In this document: positions 21,432 through 29,621 of the stretch, piece by piece
Numbering within the stretch: position 1 is the first letter of the stretch
Layout: each line of letters starts with the position of its first letter
From: CAYLZO01 sp964387775
GTDB lineage: Bacteria > Chloroflexota > Anaerolineae > JAAYZQ01
Length of the DNA stretch: 42,885 nucleotides
Assembly (NCBI GenBank): GCA_964387775.1
Contig: CAYLZO010000012.1
Coordinates: forward strand, 1 to 42,885
Direction of reading: 5' to 3'
Program-made: the position numbers and the translations under genes
Notes under the pieces: model-generated
The model's database searches: none
Seen by the model: the letters and a program-made list of their open reading frames with translations, nothing else
Told to the model about the DNA's origin: nothing

Positions 21432-21875
21432 TCACGTCTTTATGTCAGCTTCCGCCCGATAGGCCAGCAGCGGCGCGCCGTGGGCCACGCGCTGGCCCCC
21501 GGCCACGTGGATCGTCTCGACGACGCCGCCGCGCGGGGCGCGGATGACGTTCTCCATCTTCATCGCTTCGATGACCAGCAGCTCGTCGCCCATCGCCACC
21601 CGTTGGCCCGCCTCCACCCGGATCGGGCCGACCACACCCGGCAGCGGCGCGACCACGTCGCCGGCCGCGACCGGGGCCAGCCGGCCCGCCGGACGGGTCA
21701 CCTCGACCGGGGATTGTTCGGGCACCGGGGTCTCCTGGACGTCGCCGGCGCCCTGGCGTACCTCCACGCTCAGCGGGACACCGTCCACCTCCACCTGGAC
21801 CCGCTCTTCTCGCGGATCGCCCAGAACCTGAACGTCGAACGAACGCCCGTCGATGACGATCTGGTAACGCTTCAC
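21432..21875 (-). CDS. Biotin carrier protein of acyl-CoA carboxylase/decarboxylase
   Basis: A 147-residue protein. GTG at 21875 gives MKRYQIVIDGRSFDVQVLGD and overlaps the stop of the OadG-like gene. The C-terminal biotinyl domain (about residues 75-147) has the canonical VIEAMKMENVIRAP with the biotinylated lysine, preceded by VVAPLPGVVGPIRVEAGQRV. The middle is a Pro/Glu/Ala-rich flexible linker, as in carrier subunits of methylmalonyl-CoA or oxaloacetate decarboxylases. It carries the carboxyl group between the carboxyltransferase and a second catalytic partner that is not in the window. Confidence 0.9.
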   Translation of the reverse strand: MKRYQIVIDGRSFDVQVLGDPREERVQVEVDGVPLSVEVRQGAGDVQETPVPEQSPVEVTRPAGRLAPVAAGDVVAPLPGVVGPIRVEAGQRVAMGDELLVIEAMKMENVIRAPRGGVVETIHVAGGQRVAHGAPLLAYRAEADIKT

Positions 21876-22216
21876 GATATACCCCGGCCTTTCGCCCTGG
21901 CGGCCAATTGCCGCTGGTGGTGGAGTGACCACCACGCGCTCACGGGCCCGCCCTCGCCCGAACCCAGGTCAATGTGAGCCGTGGCAGCCTCCGCCTCCGC
22001 CCGCGCCAGGGCGACAGCCACGGCAGCCGCCCGGTACAGCGCCTCGTCCCCGGCGGGCTTTTCCCCCTCGCTCTCCGGCGGCCCGGTTTCGGCCAGCCGA
22101 TCTTGCAGACCCGACGTCAGCACCCTGAGCAGGCCGTAGAAAAAGGCCAGGGCCAGAAACAACAGCGGCATGCCCAACAAGCTGATGGACAACGCCGCCA
22201 GGATCGGATTCTCCAA
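21872..22216 (-). CDS. OadG-like small membrane subunit of sodium-pump decarboxylase type
   Basis: A 114-residue protein with one N-terminal membrane helix (MENPILAALSISLLGMPLLF, residues 1-30), then a linker and a C-terminal helix (EALYRAAAVAVALARAEAEA). The end reads AWWSLHHQRQLAARAKGR. This is the pattern of OadG/MmdE gamma-type subunits, which hold the carboxyltransferase, biotin carrier and membrane beta subunit together. The start is TTG at 22216 with GGAGG seven bases upstream, and the gene is coupled to the biotin carrier. No beta (sodium-pump) subunit is encoded nearby. Confidence 0.72.
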   Translation of the reverse strand: MENPILAALSISLLGMPLLFLALAFFYGLLRVLTSGLQDRLAETGPPESEGEKPAGDEALYRAAAVAVALARAEAEAATAHIDLGSGEGGPVSAWWSLHHQRQLAARAKGRGIS

Positions 22217-22217
22217 G

Positions 22218-22760
22218 CTATGCCTCCAGGTAGCGCAGGGCCAGCAGGACGGCGGCCACCCAGGCCAGCACTTTGAACGCGCCGCCGGCCAGCGCGGCCT
22301 CTATCTCGGCGCGGGTCAACTCCAGCAACTCCTGCTCCTCCAGGTCGTCGGCGTCGGGCTCGGCCACGCGGCGTGCGCCCAGGGCCAGGTACAGGTACCC
22401 GGTCGCCAGGCCGCGATTGGGGTCCACCCGGTAGCTGCCCAGGTCCACCCACTCGGCCGCCACGCAGCCCGTCTCTTCCAGCAGCTCGCGCTTGGCCGTG
22501 TCCAGCGACGCCTCATTCGGCTCCAGGTAGCCGCCCACCGGGGCCAGCGAGGTCCCTTCCAGGCCGTACTTGACCTGGCGAAAGCAGAGAAAGCGTTCCT
22601 CGCCGGTCACCGCCACCACGTTCACATAGTCGGGTGTGATCACCCACGGCCAATGCGGGATAACCCGGCCGTCGGGCAGCTCGACGGTGTGCTCCTCCAC
22701 CGTCAGCCAGGGGCTGCGATCCAAAATCACGTGCCGCGAAACCGTCTTCCAGCGTTCCAT
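22218..22760 (-). CDS. NUDIX hydrolase (ADP-ribose pyrophosphatase-like)
   Basis: A 180-residue protein starting MERWKTVSRHVILDRSPWLT at 22760. The complete NUDIX box is present near residue 85: GGYLEPNEASLDTAKRELLE, then ETGC, matching GX5EX7REUXEEXGU. The N-terminal beta-rich part resembles ADP-ribose pyrophosphatases. It hydrolyses a nucleoside diphosphate linked to another group; the exact substrate is not determinable. It lies between the carboxyltransferase and OadG-like genes in one operon, an unusual place for a housecleaning enzyme. Confidence 0.88.
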   Translation of the reverse strand: MERWKTVSRHVILDRSPWLTVEEHTVELPDGRVIPHWPWVITPDYVNVVAVTGEERFLCFRQVKYGLEGTSLAPVGGYLEPNEASLDTAKRELLEETGCVAAEWVDLGSYRVDPNRGLATGYLYLALGARRVAEPDADDLEEQELLELTRAEIEAALAGGAFKVLAWVAAVLLALRYLEA

Positions 22761-22767
22761 ACTCAAC

Positions 22768-24321
22768 TCAGACCGGCATACAACCATGTTTCTTGGGCAG
22801 CGACGACGCCTGCTTGTCGCGCAAGAAATCGAGCGCCGCGATCAGCTTGGCCCGCGTCTCGCTGGGCACGATCACGTCGTCCACGTGGCCGCTGGCCGCC
22901 GCCGCATAGGGACTGGCGAACCGCTCCTGGAACTCGGCCGCAAACTGCGCCCGCAACTCGTCGGGGTTCTCCGCCTCTGCCAGCCGTTTGCGATACAGGA
23001 TATTGACCGCCCCCTCGGCGCCCAGCACGGCGATCTCGGCCGTCGGCCAGGCGTAGACCAGGTCGGTGCGGATCTGTTTACTGCTCATGACGATGTAGGC
23101 CCCGCCGTAGGCCTTGCGCGTCACCACGCACACCTTGGGGACCGTGGCCTCCGAGTAGGCGTAGACGATCTTGGCCCCGTGGCGGATAATGCCGCCGTGC
23201 TCCTGCACCGTGCCGGGCATGAATCCGGGGCAATCCACGAACGTGACCAGGGGGATGTTGAACGCGTCGCAAAAGCGCACAAAGGCCGCGATCTTGTCCG
23301 AGGCGTCGATGTCGAGCACGCCCGCCAGCCAGGCCGGCTGGTTGGCGACCACGCCGGCCACCTCGCCGTGGAGCCGGGCAAAGCCGACCACCGCGTTGGG
23401 CGCAAAACGAGCCTGCACTTCAAAAAAGCTCTCCAGGTCGAAAATGCGCCGGATCGCCTCGCGGATGTCGTAGGATTGGGTGTCCTCCAGCGGCACCAGG
23501 GTATCCAGGGCCGGGTCGGCCCGTGCCGGATCGTCCGTGGGTGGGACGCGGGCCGGGGGTGCCGCGTTGTTGGCGGGCAGGTAGCTCAGCAGCTTGCGGG
23601 TGAGGGCCAAGGCATCGTCCTCGTCGCCGGCGACAAAGTGGGCCACGCCGCTCTTGGCCGCGTGGGTCAGCGCCCCGCCCAGCGTCTCGAAATCGACCTC
23701 CTCGCCCGTCACCGTCTCGATAACGTCCGGCCCGGTGATAAACATGTGGCTCAGGCCCTCGGTCATGACGACAAAGTCGGTCAGTCCGGGGGAATAAACC
23801 GAGCCGCCGGCGCAGGGGCCGAGCATGACGCTGATCTGGGGGATGACGCCGCTGGCCTGGGTGTTGCGCCAAAAGAGCTCGCTGTAACCGGCCAGGCCCC
23901 ACACCCCCTCCTGGATGCGGGCGCCGACCGAGTCGTTGAGAAAGATCATCGGCCTGCCCGAGCCGACGGCCAGGTCGAGCACCTTGCACACCTTCTGGGC
24001 CTGCACCTCGGAGAAGGAGCCGCCGATGACGGTGAAATCCTGGGCGGCGAGGGCCACCTTGCGGCCGTCGATGCGGCCCAGGCCGACCACGACCGCGTCG
24101 CCGGGGAAGCGCTTCTCGTCCAGGCCAAAGGCGTCGTGGCGGTGGGTGACGTAGGGGTCGATCTCCTGAAAGCTGCCCGCATCGAGCAGGCGGTCGATCC
24201 GCTCACGGGCCGTCAGCTTGCCTTTGGCGTGCTGGCGCGTGATCGCCTCCGGCCCGCCCCCCTGCCGGGCCTCCTCCCGGCGGCGGCGCACCTCGGCGTT
24301 CAAACCGTCATCTGGGGCCAT
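22768..24321 (-). CDS. Acyl-CoA carboxylase carboxyltransferase subunit (MmdA/PccB family)
   Basis: A 517-residue protein starting MAPDDGLNAEVRRRREEARQ with GAGGAGGAGTGA before the ATG. It has the two crotonase-like halves of the family: KGKLTARERIDRLLDAGSFQ, SVGARIQEGVWGLAGY and GPCAGGSVYSPGLTDF in the first, and FVDCPGFMPGTVQEHGGIIR, RKAYGGAYIVMSSKQ and AVLGAEGAVNILYRK in the second. It transfers carboxyl groups between biotin and an acyl-CoA such as propionyl- or methylmalonyl-CoA. It is the first gene of a set with the NUDIX, OadG-like and biotin-carrier genes. Without a biotin carboxylase or beta subunit here, the direction of reaction is open. Confidence 0.92.
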   Translation of the reverse strand: MAPDDGLNAEVRRRREEARQGGGPEAITRQHAKGKLTARERIDRLLDAGSFQEIDPYVTHRHDAFGLDEKRFPGDAVVVGLGRIDGRKVALAAQDFTVIGGSFSEVQAQKVCKVLDLAVGSGRPMIFLNDSVGARIQEGVWGLAGYSELFWRNTQASGVIPQISVMLGPCAGGSVYSPGLTDFVVMTEGLSHMFITGPDVIETVTGEEVDFETLGGALTHAAKSGVAHFVAGDEDDALALTRKLLSYLPANNAAPPARVPPTDDPARADPALDTLVPLEDTQSYDIREAIRRIFDLESFFEVQARFAPNAVVGFARLHGEVAGVVANQPAWLAGVLDIDASDKIAAFVRFCDAFNIPLVTFVDCPGFMPGTVQEHGGIIRHGAKIVYAYSEATVPKVCVVTRKAYGGAYIVMSSKQIRTDLVYAWPTAEIAVLGAEGAVNILYRKRLAEAENPDELRAQFAAEFQERFASPYAAAASGHVDDVIVPSETRAKLIAALDFLRDKQASSLPKKHGCMPV

Positions 24322-24355
24322 TCACTCCTCCTCGAGTTCGAATGTGCTCCCCTCA

Positions 24356-24384
24356 AGTATACCACTCTTTGACCAAACCGTCCA
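24356..24384 (-). promoter_or_regulatory. Probable promoter of the carboxylase operon
   Basis: TATACT (24356-24361) on the minus strand, with TGGACG (24379-24384, four of six consensus bases) 17 bases upstream. The predicted start near 24349 gives a leader of about 28 bases that includes the strong ribosome binding site. Confidence 0.6.
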
Positions 24385-24423
24385 CCGCGCTCCACCACCA
24401 AGACACAAAGAACAACACTAAAC

Positions 24424-24497
24424 CTTCGCATAGCCTATTTTACCTTTCAAGAAAACTCAGCCCGGCCAGGTTTCCCCACCTCAATGACTATGCGAAG
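24424..24497. repeat. 74-bp segment bounded by perfect 10-bp inverted repeats
   Basis: CTTCGCATAG (24424-24433) and CTATGCGAAG (24488-24497) are exact complements flanking 54 bases. It lies between the VWA gene stop and the carboxylase promoter. It could be a small mobile-element relic or an inefficient terminator; it has no coding content. Confidence 0.6.
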
Positions 24498-24508
24498 TCG
24501 ATCGCGTT

Positions 24509-25909
24509 CTACTTGCCAAACGTTTTTGCACTGCGCGTCAGACCCACCGCCGCGGCCAGGACCTGCTTGGCCTGCACCGATTCACCGTCGAGCGCCGCAA
24601 ACTGGAGGTCCGTCAGCTCTTCCTCCTCCTCGGCCCGCTCCTCGCCCAGCAACGCCGCGTATTCCCGCAATCTGGCCCGTTCCAGGTCCGCCTGGCGGGC
24701 GCCCGCCTCCCGGCTCTTGGCCATCGCCCGCGACACGCCGAGCACGTTGGCCGCCCGCATCTGCTTCAGCACCTGTTCGGCCACGGGCGCCACGACGCCG
24801 TCCCGCAGGCTGAACGTCTTTTGCTCGACAAAACGGACGGTCACGCGGTTGAGCGACACGCTCAGGCTGTTGCCCGCCGGCGAGCGGTAGGTCACCTGGC
24901 CCACGACGCTGAGCTTGCTGCCCGCCGGCTGGCCTGGCAGCGTCAGCCGCAGCGGGATCTCGAGCTCGACGTCGCTGGGCACGTCGCCCACCTGGACCAG
25001 GGCCGCGTCGCCGCTCTGCTGGGCCGGATAGGCCGCCGAGAAGGGCACCAGCGTCGCCCCCGGCGGCAGGGTCAGGTGCAGGCGCACGTCGCGCGCGGCC
25101 AGGGCCGCCACCTCGCCCAGCTCACCGGTGAGATAGGCCGCGATCTCGCCCGCCGCCTGGACGTGATAGAAACGCCCGCCGCCCTGGGTGGCGATCTCGG
25201 CCATGAGCGCCTCGTTGTAGTCGCTGCCCACGCCCAGCGTCGAGACGATGAGGCTCTCCTGCCGGGCCTGGTAGCCGCGCTGCCCCACCAGCTCGACGTC
25301 GGTCTCGCCCACGTTGGCCTGGCCGTCGCTGAGCAGGAGCACCAGGTTGGTCTCCTGACGGCGGCCCGCCGCCTTGTCGATCCCCATCTCCAGGCCACCG
25401 CACAGGGCCGTCATGCCGCCCGCCTCTACCTCGCGCAGCACGCTCTCCACGACGCGGCGGGCCCGGCCATCGAGCACCGTCGGCTCCAGGACACAGCGCA
25501 CCTCGTCGGAAAAGACGACCAGCGAAAAGACGTCGCCGTCGTGCAGGCGGCGCAGCGCCTCGCGCACCGCCTCCTTGGCCTGGGCCAGCTTCTGCCCCCG
25601 CATCGAGCCCGACACGTCGAGCACGGCCGCCAGGTTGAGGGGCGGGCGACCCGTCCCGGTGGGCGCCGCCTCGTCGGGCGGCACCTGGGCCGGCGTGCGC
25701 AGCGTGACCAGCAGGTGGCGGTCCACGTTCCGCCCGGCGGGCGCCTGGACCTGGTCCAGCTCCATCTGCACCTGCACGTAGGAGCGCCGCCCCGACGGCG
25801 GCGGCTCGACCTCGAAGCCCAGCTCGCCGCCGCAGCGGACGCAGGTCTTGACCCCCTGGGGCTCGTCCTGCAAGGCCCCACAATACAAACAACGCATCAA
25901 TCTCGGCAT
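24509..25909 (-). CDS. VWA-domain protein with N-terminal zinc ribbon
   Basis: A 466-residue protein starting MPRLMRCLYCGALQDEPQGV at 25909, with GGAGG six bases upstream. Residues 7-30 form a zinc ribbon with two CxxC pairs (CLYC, CVRC). A von Willebrand A domain follows (about 85-265) with an intact MIDAS: DVSGSMRGQ, a middle Thr segment (GGMTALCGGLEM) and LLSDGQANVGETD. The C-terminal half is beta-rich and ends in a long helical region with an acidic GEERAEEEEELTDL stretch. No signal peptide is seen, so it is probably cytoplasmic. Such proteins bind metal-dependently to partner proteins; the role here is unknown. Confidence 0.85.
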   Translation of the reverse strand: MPRLMRCLYCGALQDEPQGVKTCVRCGGELGFEVEPPPSGRRSYVQVQMELDQVQAPAGRNVDRHLLVTLRTPAQVPPDEAAPTGTGRPPLNLAAVLDVSGSMRGQKLAQAKEAVREALRRLHDGDVFSLVVFSDEVRCVLEPTVLDGRARRVVESVLREVEAGGMTALCGGLEMGIDKAAGRRQETNLVLLLSDGQANVGETDVELVGQRGYQARQESLIVSTLGVGSDYNEALMAEIATQGGGRFYHVQAAGEIAAYLTGELGEVAALAARDVRLHLTLPPGATLVPFSAAYPAQQSGDAALVQVGDVPSDVELEIPLRLTLPGQPAGSKLSVVGQVTYRSPAGNSLSVSLNRVTVRFVEQKTFSLRDGVVAPVAEQVLKQMRAANVLGVSRAMAKSREAGARQADLERARLREYAALLGEERAEEEEELTDLQFAALDGESVQAKQVLAAAVGLTRSAKTFGK

Positions 25910-25933
25910 GCTCATCCTCCTTCTTTCCACTGT

Positions 25934-26173
25934 GTCATTGCGAGGAACGCCAGCGACGCGCCGTCCCCCGCTTCGCCAGTCCCCTTTGGGGATGTGCCTG
26001 GCCGCACAGGACAGGCCGGCATCCCGGGGAAGCAATCCCCAACTCTGCCCACAGACGGTTTCCCATGAGTAGCCGGAGATTGCTTCGCTCGCTCCGCTCG
26101 CTCGCAATGACGGGGGCAGCCGCTCCGCTCGCTCGCAATGACGGGGGCAGCCGTTCCGCTCGCTCGCAATGAC
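25934..26173. repeat. Dispersed inverted-repeat element, copy 2, with amplified right end
   Basis: It starts with GTCATTGCGAG (25934-25944). CTCGCAATGAC occurs three times at 26101, 26132 and 26163, a 31-base tandem amplification of the right end. The interior shares a GGCCGCACAGGACAGGCCGG-type segment and GGGGAAGCAATCCC with copy 3. It fills the gap between the M24 peptidase stop and the VWA gene. Confidence 0.88.
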
Positions 26174-26181
26174 GGGTTCGG

Positions 26182-27384
26182 TTAGCGCAGCACCAGCCCC
26201 ACCTGCGGCTCGCCCAGGTACTCGGCGCCGCTCTCTGTGACCAAAACGTTCTCCTCCAGGCCGACGTAGCCGTAGCCGGGCACGGCCAGCCCCAGCTCGA
26301 CGGCGTAGACGTGGCCCGCCTCCAGGGGCCGGAAAGGCGTGTCGCCGTAGCGCTCCCAGGCCGGCCCCAGCACCCCGCCGCCGTCGTGGGCCAGGCGGCC
26401 CAGGTGGTGGCCGGTGGCGTGTTTGTACTCGGGATAACCCGCCTCGACGATGGCCGAGCGGCCCGCCGCGTCCACGTCCACGCCGCGAACGCCGGGCTTT
26501 ATGGCCGCGATGGCCGCTTGCAAGGCGCGGAGGGCCGTGTCAAAGCCGCGTTGTACCGGCTCGGGCGGCGCGCTCTCGCCCGGCGCCAGGAAATAGACCA
26601 TCCGCTGGATGTCGGCGCAATAGTCGTCCTGCCTGGCGCCAAAATCAAAGTGGAGGAGCTGGCCGCGCTCGATGCGGTACTCGCCCGCGCCGACGTGGCC
26701 CACCGGCGAGTCGGGACCGGCGTCGACCGTCGGGCAATGGTCGCAGTGCCAGGCCGGCGCCAGGCCCCGCTCGTCGAGCTGGGCGTGCATAAAGGCCGCG
26801 ATCTCGGCCTCGCTCATGCCCGGCTGCACGTGGTCGAAGGTGCGCGCATAGATGTCCAGCGTCGTCGCGACCGCCGCCCGGATGCGGGCCACCTCGCCCG
26901 GCGTCTTGCGGCAGCGCAGCGCGCCGATGACGCCCGCCGCCGAGACCAGCCGCCCCGCAAAGGGCGTGCCCGCCAGGTAGCCGGCCAGCACCTGGTAGAG
27001 GCCGTGGCTCAGGCCGTCGGCCAGCACGTCGTCGGGCGAGTAGTTGAGCGCGATCTGGGCCGGATCGAGGCGCTCCAGCACGCGCAGCAGCGCCGGGCGC
27101 AACGACTCGTCGTAGCCGACGACGGTGGCATAGACGCCGGCCGCCTCGACGGCCGGGGCGTCGAATCGCCCCACCAAGGCGATGCACTCGCCCGCGATGC
27201 ACTCGCCGGAACGGGTCAGCAGCAGGGCGCTCTGCCACGTCAGGTCGCCCTCGCCGTAGATGAGGGGCAGCACCGGGTCCTTGCTGGCCGACGTCTCGCG
27301 GACGAAGGTGAGCCACAGGTCCACGCCCAGCTCGTCGAGGATGGCGGCGGCCTGCTCAACTTTTTCCCGAACGATGGTCGTCAT
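26182..27384 (-). CDS. M24-family metallopeptidase (Xaa-Pro aminopeptidase-like)
   Basis: A 400-residue protein starting MTTIVREKVEQAAAILDELG at 27384 with AGGAGCAAGAA upstream. The N-terminal creatinase-like domain is followed by the pita-bread fold (from about residue 165). Metal ligands are visible: two aspartates in DFGARQDDYCADIQRM near residue 250, His in TGHHLGRLAHDGGG near 330, and the two glutamates in YAVELGLAVPG and GLEENVLVTE near 365-385. Such enzymes cleave Xaa-Pro peptides or hydrolyse small amides such as creatine. The gene has its own promoter. Confidence 0.88.
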   Translation of the reverse strand: MTTIVREKVEQAAAILDELGVDLWLTFVRETSASKDPVLPLIYGEGDLTWQSALLLTRSGECIAGECIALVGRFDAPAVEAAGVYATVVGYDESLRPALLRVLERLDPAQIALNYSPDDVLADGLSHGLYQVLAGYLAGTPFAGRLVSAAGVIGALRCRKTPGEVARIRAAVATTLDIYARTFDHVQPGMSEAEIAAFMHAQLDERGLAPAWHCDHCPTVDAGPDSPVGHVGAGEYRIERGQLLHFDFGARQDDYCADIQRMVYFLAPGESAPPEPVQRGFDTALRALQAAIAAIKPGVRGVDVDAAGRSAIVEAGYPEYKHATGHHLGRLAHDGGGVLGPAWERYGDTPFRPLEAGHVYAVELGLAVPGYGYVGLEENVLVTESGAEYLGEPQVGLVLR

Positions 27385-27414
27385 TTCTTGCTCCTGTTCC
27401 ACGCGGATGGGCTC

Positions 27415-27442
27415 AGTATAACACAAAGCCGCCGGGTCTCAA
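27415..27442 (-). promoter_or_regulatory. Promoter of the M24 peptidase overlapping a terminator
   Basis: TATACT (27415-27420) on the minus strand is preceded after 16 bases by TTGAGA (27437-27442, five of six consensus bases). The -35 lies in the loop of the terminator hairpin, and the spacer is the hairpin's downstream arm. The leader is about 24 bases and includes the ribosome binding site. Confidence 0.65.
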
Positions 27443-27455
27443 AAGCCCGGCGGCT
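27427..27455 (-). terminator. Intrinsic terminator after the ABC-2 exporter operon
   Basis: Perfect 10-bp stem AGCCGCCGGG/CCCGGCGGCT with a 9-base loop, followed on the minus strand by TTTGTGTT. It ends transcription from the exporter genes just before the peptidase promoter. Confidence 0.85.
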
Positions 27456-27494
27456 CCGCTTCCAGCCGCTTGTCCGTTTCCATGGGCTGCTGTC

Positions 27495-28598
27495 CTACGT
27501 CCGCATCTGCCACCGCCGAAAGGCGACCACCCCGGCGGCAAAGTAGAGGGCCGATAGGAGCAGCGTCGCCCCCAGGCGGAAGGCCACCTCGGCGAGGCCA
27601 TCGCCGTAGGTCAGGACCTGCTGCAGGGCCAGAAAGCCGTGAGTCGCCGGGAATAGGTCAAATACGTCGATCTGGTGGCCGGCCAGGGTCAAGACCGTGA
27701 GGGGCGGTAGTTGGAAAAAGGCACCGGAGAGAAAAACCTGAAGCATGGCAAAGGTGGCGCCCACATTGGCCGCCTGGCTGTCGTTTTCGACGAAACTGGC
27801 CACGACCAGGCCCAGGCCCACCGACGAAAAGCTGATGGCCAGGCCGACGACGAGGGCCAGTCCCAGCGAGCCCCGGTTGTGAAAGCCCAGGGCCAGCGCC
27901 GCGCCAAAGACGAGGACCACCTGGGCCACCGCGACGGCCATCTGTGCCAGGCTGAAACCGCCCAGCAGCGCCCAGGGTCCCAGCCGCGTGAGCCGCAGCC
28001 GGCGCAGCGTGCCCCAGCGGCGCTCGCGGGCGACGAGCATGGCCGTCTGGGGGACGATCATCAGCAGGGCAAAGACGATCATGCCCGGCGCGTAGAGGTC
28101 GAACTCGGTCACGGTCTGCCTGGTCAGCGGCGACTCGACGAGGCGCACCACCTCGGGCTGGCCGGCGGTGCGGGCGGCGTGGCGGCTGACGACGCCATCG
28201 AGCACGACGCCGGCCCGGTAAAAGCGCGGATTGAGGGCGTCGCCGACGACGGTCACGCCCCCTTCGGCCGCCGGGTCGTCGATGTTGTCGATGACAAGCA
28301 GCGCCGTGATCGTCTGCTCCTTGAGCGCGGCGTCGGCGGCCGCCCGGTCGGTGGCAGGGGTGATTTCGAGGACGGGCCGGCCGTCGGCGTAGCGCTGGGC
28401 CTCCAGTTCGGCGACCAGGGCCGCGCCCTGGCCGCTCCGGTCGAGGACCCACACCGGGTGGGTGATCCAGTAGGAGCCGGTGTAGGTCGCCGCCGCGATG
28501 CCCAAGAAGGCCAGCGGCAGCGCCAGCACCATGCCCAGCAGTTGCAGCTCGCGGGCGATCTCGACCAGGGACTTGCGAGCGACGAGCAGGGCTTTCAT
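27495..28598 (-). CDS. ABC-2 type permease (second exporter permease)
   Basis: A 367-residue membrane protein starting MKALLVARKSLVEIARELQL at 28598; the ATG overlaps the ATPase stop (ATGA). One N-terminal helix is followed by a large extracytoplasmic loop (about residues 45-175). Five helices then form the C-terminal bundle, with the elbow helix REERRWGTLRRLR-type segment (ARERRWGTLRRLRLTRLGPW). This is the ABC-2 exporter (YbhR/DrrB-like) plan. It pairs with the similar permease at 29641-30786, giving a heterodimeric exporter controlled by the upstream TetR gene. Confidence 0.9.
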   Translation of the reverse strand: MKALLVARKSLVEIARELQLLGMVLALPLAFLGIAAATYTGSYWITHPVWVLDRSGQGAALVAELEAQRYADGRPVLEITPATDRAAADAALKEQTITALLVIDNIDDPAAEGGVTVVGDALNPRFYRAGVVLDGVVSRHAARTAGQPEVVRLVESPLTRQTVTEFDLYAPGMIVFALLMIVPQTAMLVARERRWGTLRRLRLTRLGPWALLGGFSLAQMAVAVAQVVLVFGAALALGFHNRGSLGLALVVGLAISFSSVGLGLVVASFVENDSQAANVGATFAMLQVFLSGAFFQLPPLTVLTLAGHQIDVFDLFPATHGFLALQQVLTYGDGLAEVAFRLGATLLLSALYFAAGVVAFRRWQMRT

Positions 28599-29548
28599 TC
28601 GCGCAAACTCCGCCCTGTGAGCTGGATAAAGACGTCCTCCAGCGTGTTTTCGCGGATGCGCACCTCGCTCGGCCGGAGCCCGGTCGCCTCCAGGGCATCG
28701 AGCAGGGCCGGCAGCGTGCCGACGGCGTTGAGGGCGCGCACGGTCAGGAGGCGCCGCCCGGCGTCGAGCCACACCTGGCGGGCGAGGGCGCCCAGCGCGG
28801 CCTCGACCCCCGCCGCCTCCAGGCCGGCGGGCAGGCCGTCGAAGCCGATCTCGACGACGTCGCCCTCGCCCACGCGCCGTTTGAGGGCCGCCGGCGTGTC
28901 GAGGACCAGCAAGCGGCCGTGGTCGATGATGGCCACCCGGTCGGCCACCCGGTCGGCCTCGTCCATGTTGTGCGTGGTGAGAATCACCGTCTTTTGCCGG
29001 GCCAGCGACTGGATGTACTCGCGCACGGCCACCCGGCTCTGGGGATCGAGCCCGGCCTCCGGCTCGTCGAGGACGACGATCTCGGGATTGTGGACGAGGG
29101 CCATCGCCAGGTTGAGGCGCCGCTGCATTCCGCCCGAGAGCTTGCGGGCCTGCACGTCGCGCTTTGCGGCCAGGCCCAGGTCGGCCAGCAGCGCCTCGCC
29201 CCGGCGGCGGGCCCCCGCCCCCTCCAGGCCGTACATCTGGCCCATGAACTGGAGCTGCTCCAGGCAGGTCAGCCGCTCCCAGAGGACGATGTCCTGGGGA
29301 CAGACGCCGACGCGGGCGCGCACGTCGTCGTCAGCCTCGTGGACGGGGACGCCGCGCAACATCACCCGCCCGGCGTCGGGCCGCAGCAGGCCGCACATCA
29401 TGTTGATCGACGTGGTTTTGCCCGCGCCGTTGGGGCCGAGAAAGCCGAATACCTCGCCTTCGTAGACTTCTAGACTCAAGTTTTCGACAGCCACCAGAGA
29501 CCCGTAGCGCTTGGTGAGATTCTGGGTTTTTAGGACGATTTCTGGCAT
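28595..29548 (-). CDS. ABC exporter ATPase (DrrA/YbhF-like)
   Basis: A 317-residue ATPase starting MPEIVLKTQNLTKRYGSLVA at 29548, with GAGGACCAAG upstream. Walker A is FLGPNGAGKTTSINM near residue 36, the Q-loop CPQDIVLWERLT, signature KLSGGMQRRLNLAMAL and Walker B IVVLDEPEAGLDPQSR. The switch His is in ILTTHNMDEADR. The extra C-terminal 100 residues (from LKRRVGEGDVVEIGF) form the DUF4162-type domain common in drug exporters. It energises the two ABC-2 permeases encoded on either side. Confidence 0.93.
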   Translation of the reverse strand: MPEIVLKTQNLTKRYGSLVAVENLSLEVYEGEVFGFLGPNGAGKTTSINMMCGLLRPDAGRVMLRGVPVHEADDDVRARVGVCPQDIVLWERLTCLEQLQFMGQMYGLEGAGARRRGEALLADLGLAAKRDVQARKLSGGMQRRLNLAMALVHNPEIVVLDEPEAGLDPQSRVAVREYIQSLARQKTVILTTHNMDEADRVADRVAIIDHGRLLVLDTPAALKRRVGEGDVVEIGFDGLPAGLEAAGVEAALGALARQVWLDAGRRLLTVRALNAVGTLPALLDALEATGLRPSEVRIRENTLEDVFIQLTGRSLRE

Positions 29549-29621
29549 CTTGGTCCTCGTATTCCGTACGGCACACGCTCCGTCCACTCCTCGTAACTCT
29601 CAGGCTTCACCATCCCCCTCC

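Noticed and set aside
22636..24372. Long plus-strand open frame opposite mmdA
   Set aside because: Antisense shadow of the carboxyltransferase gene; no ribosome binding site or recognisable motif.
25934..26173. Insertion sequence
   Set aside because: Terminal inverted repeats are present but no transposase frame; treated as a non-autonomous repeat.
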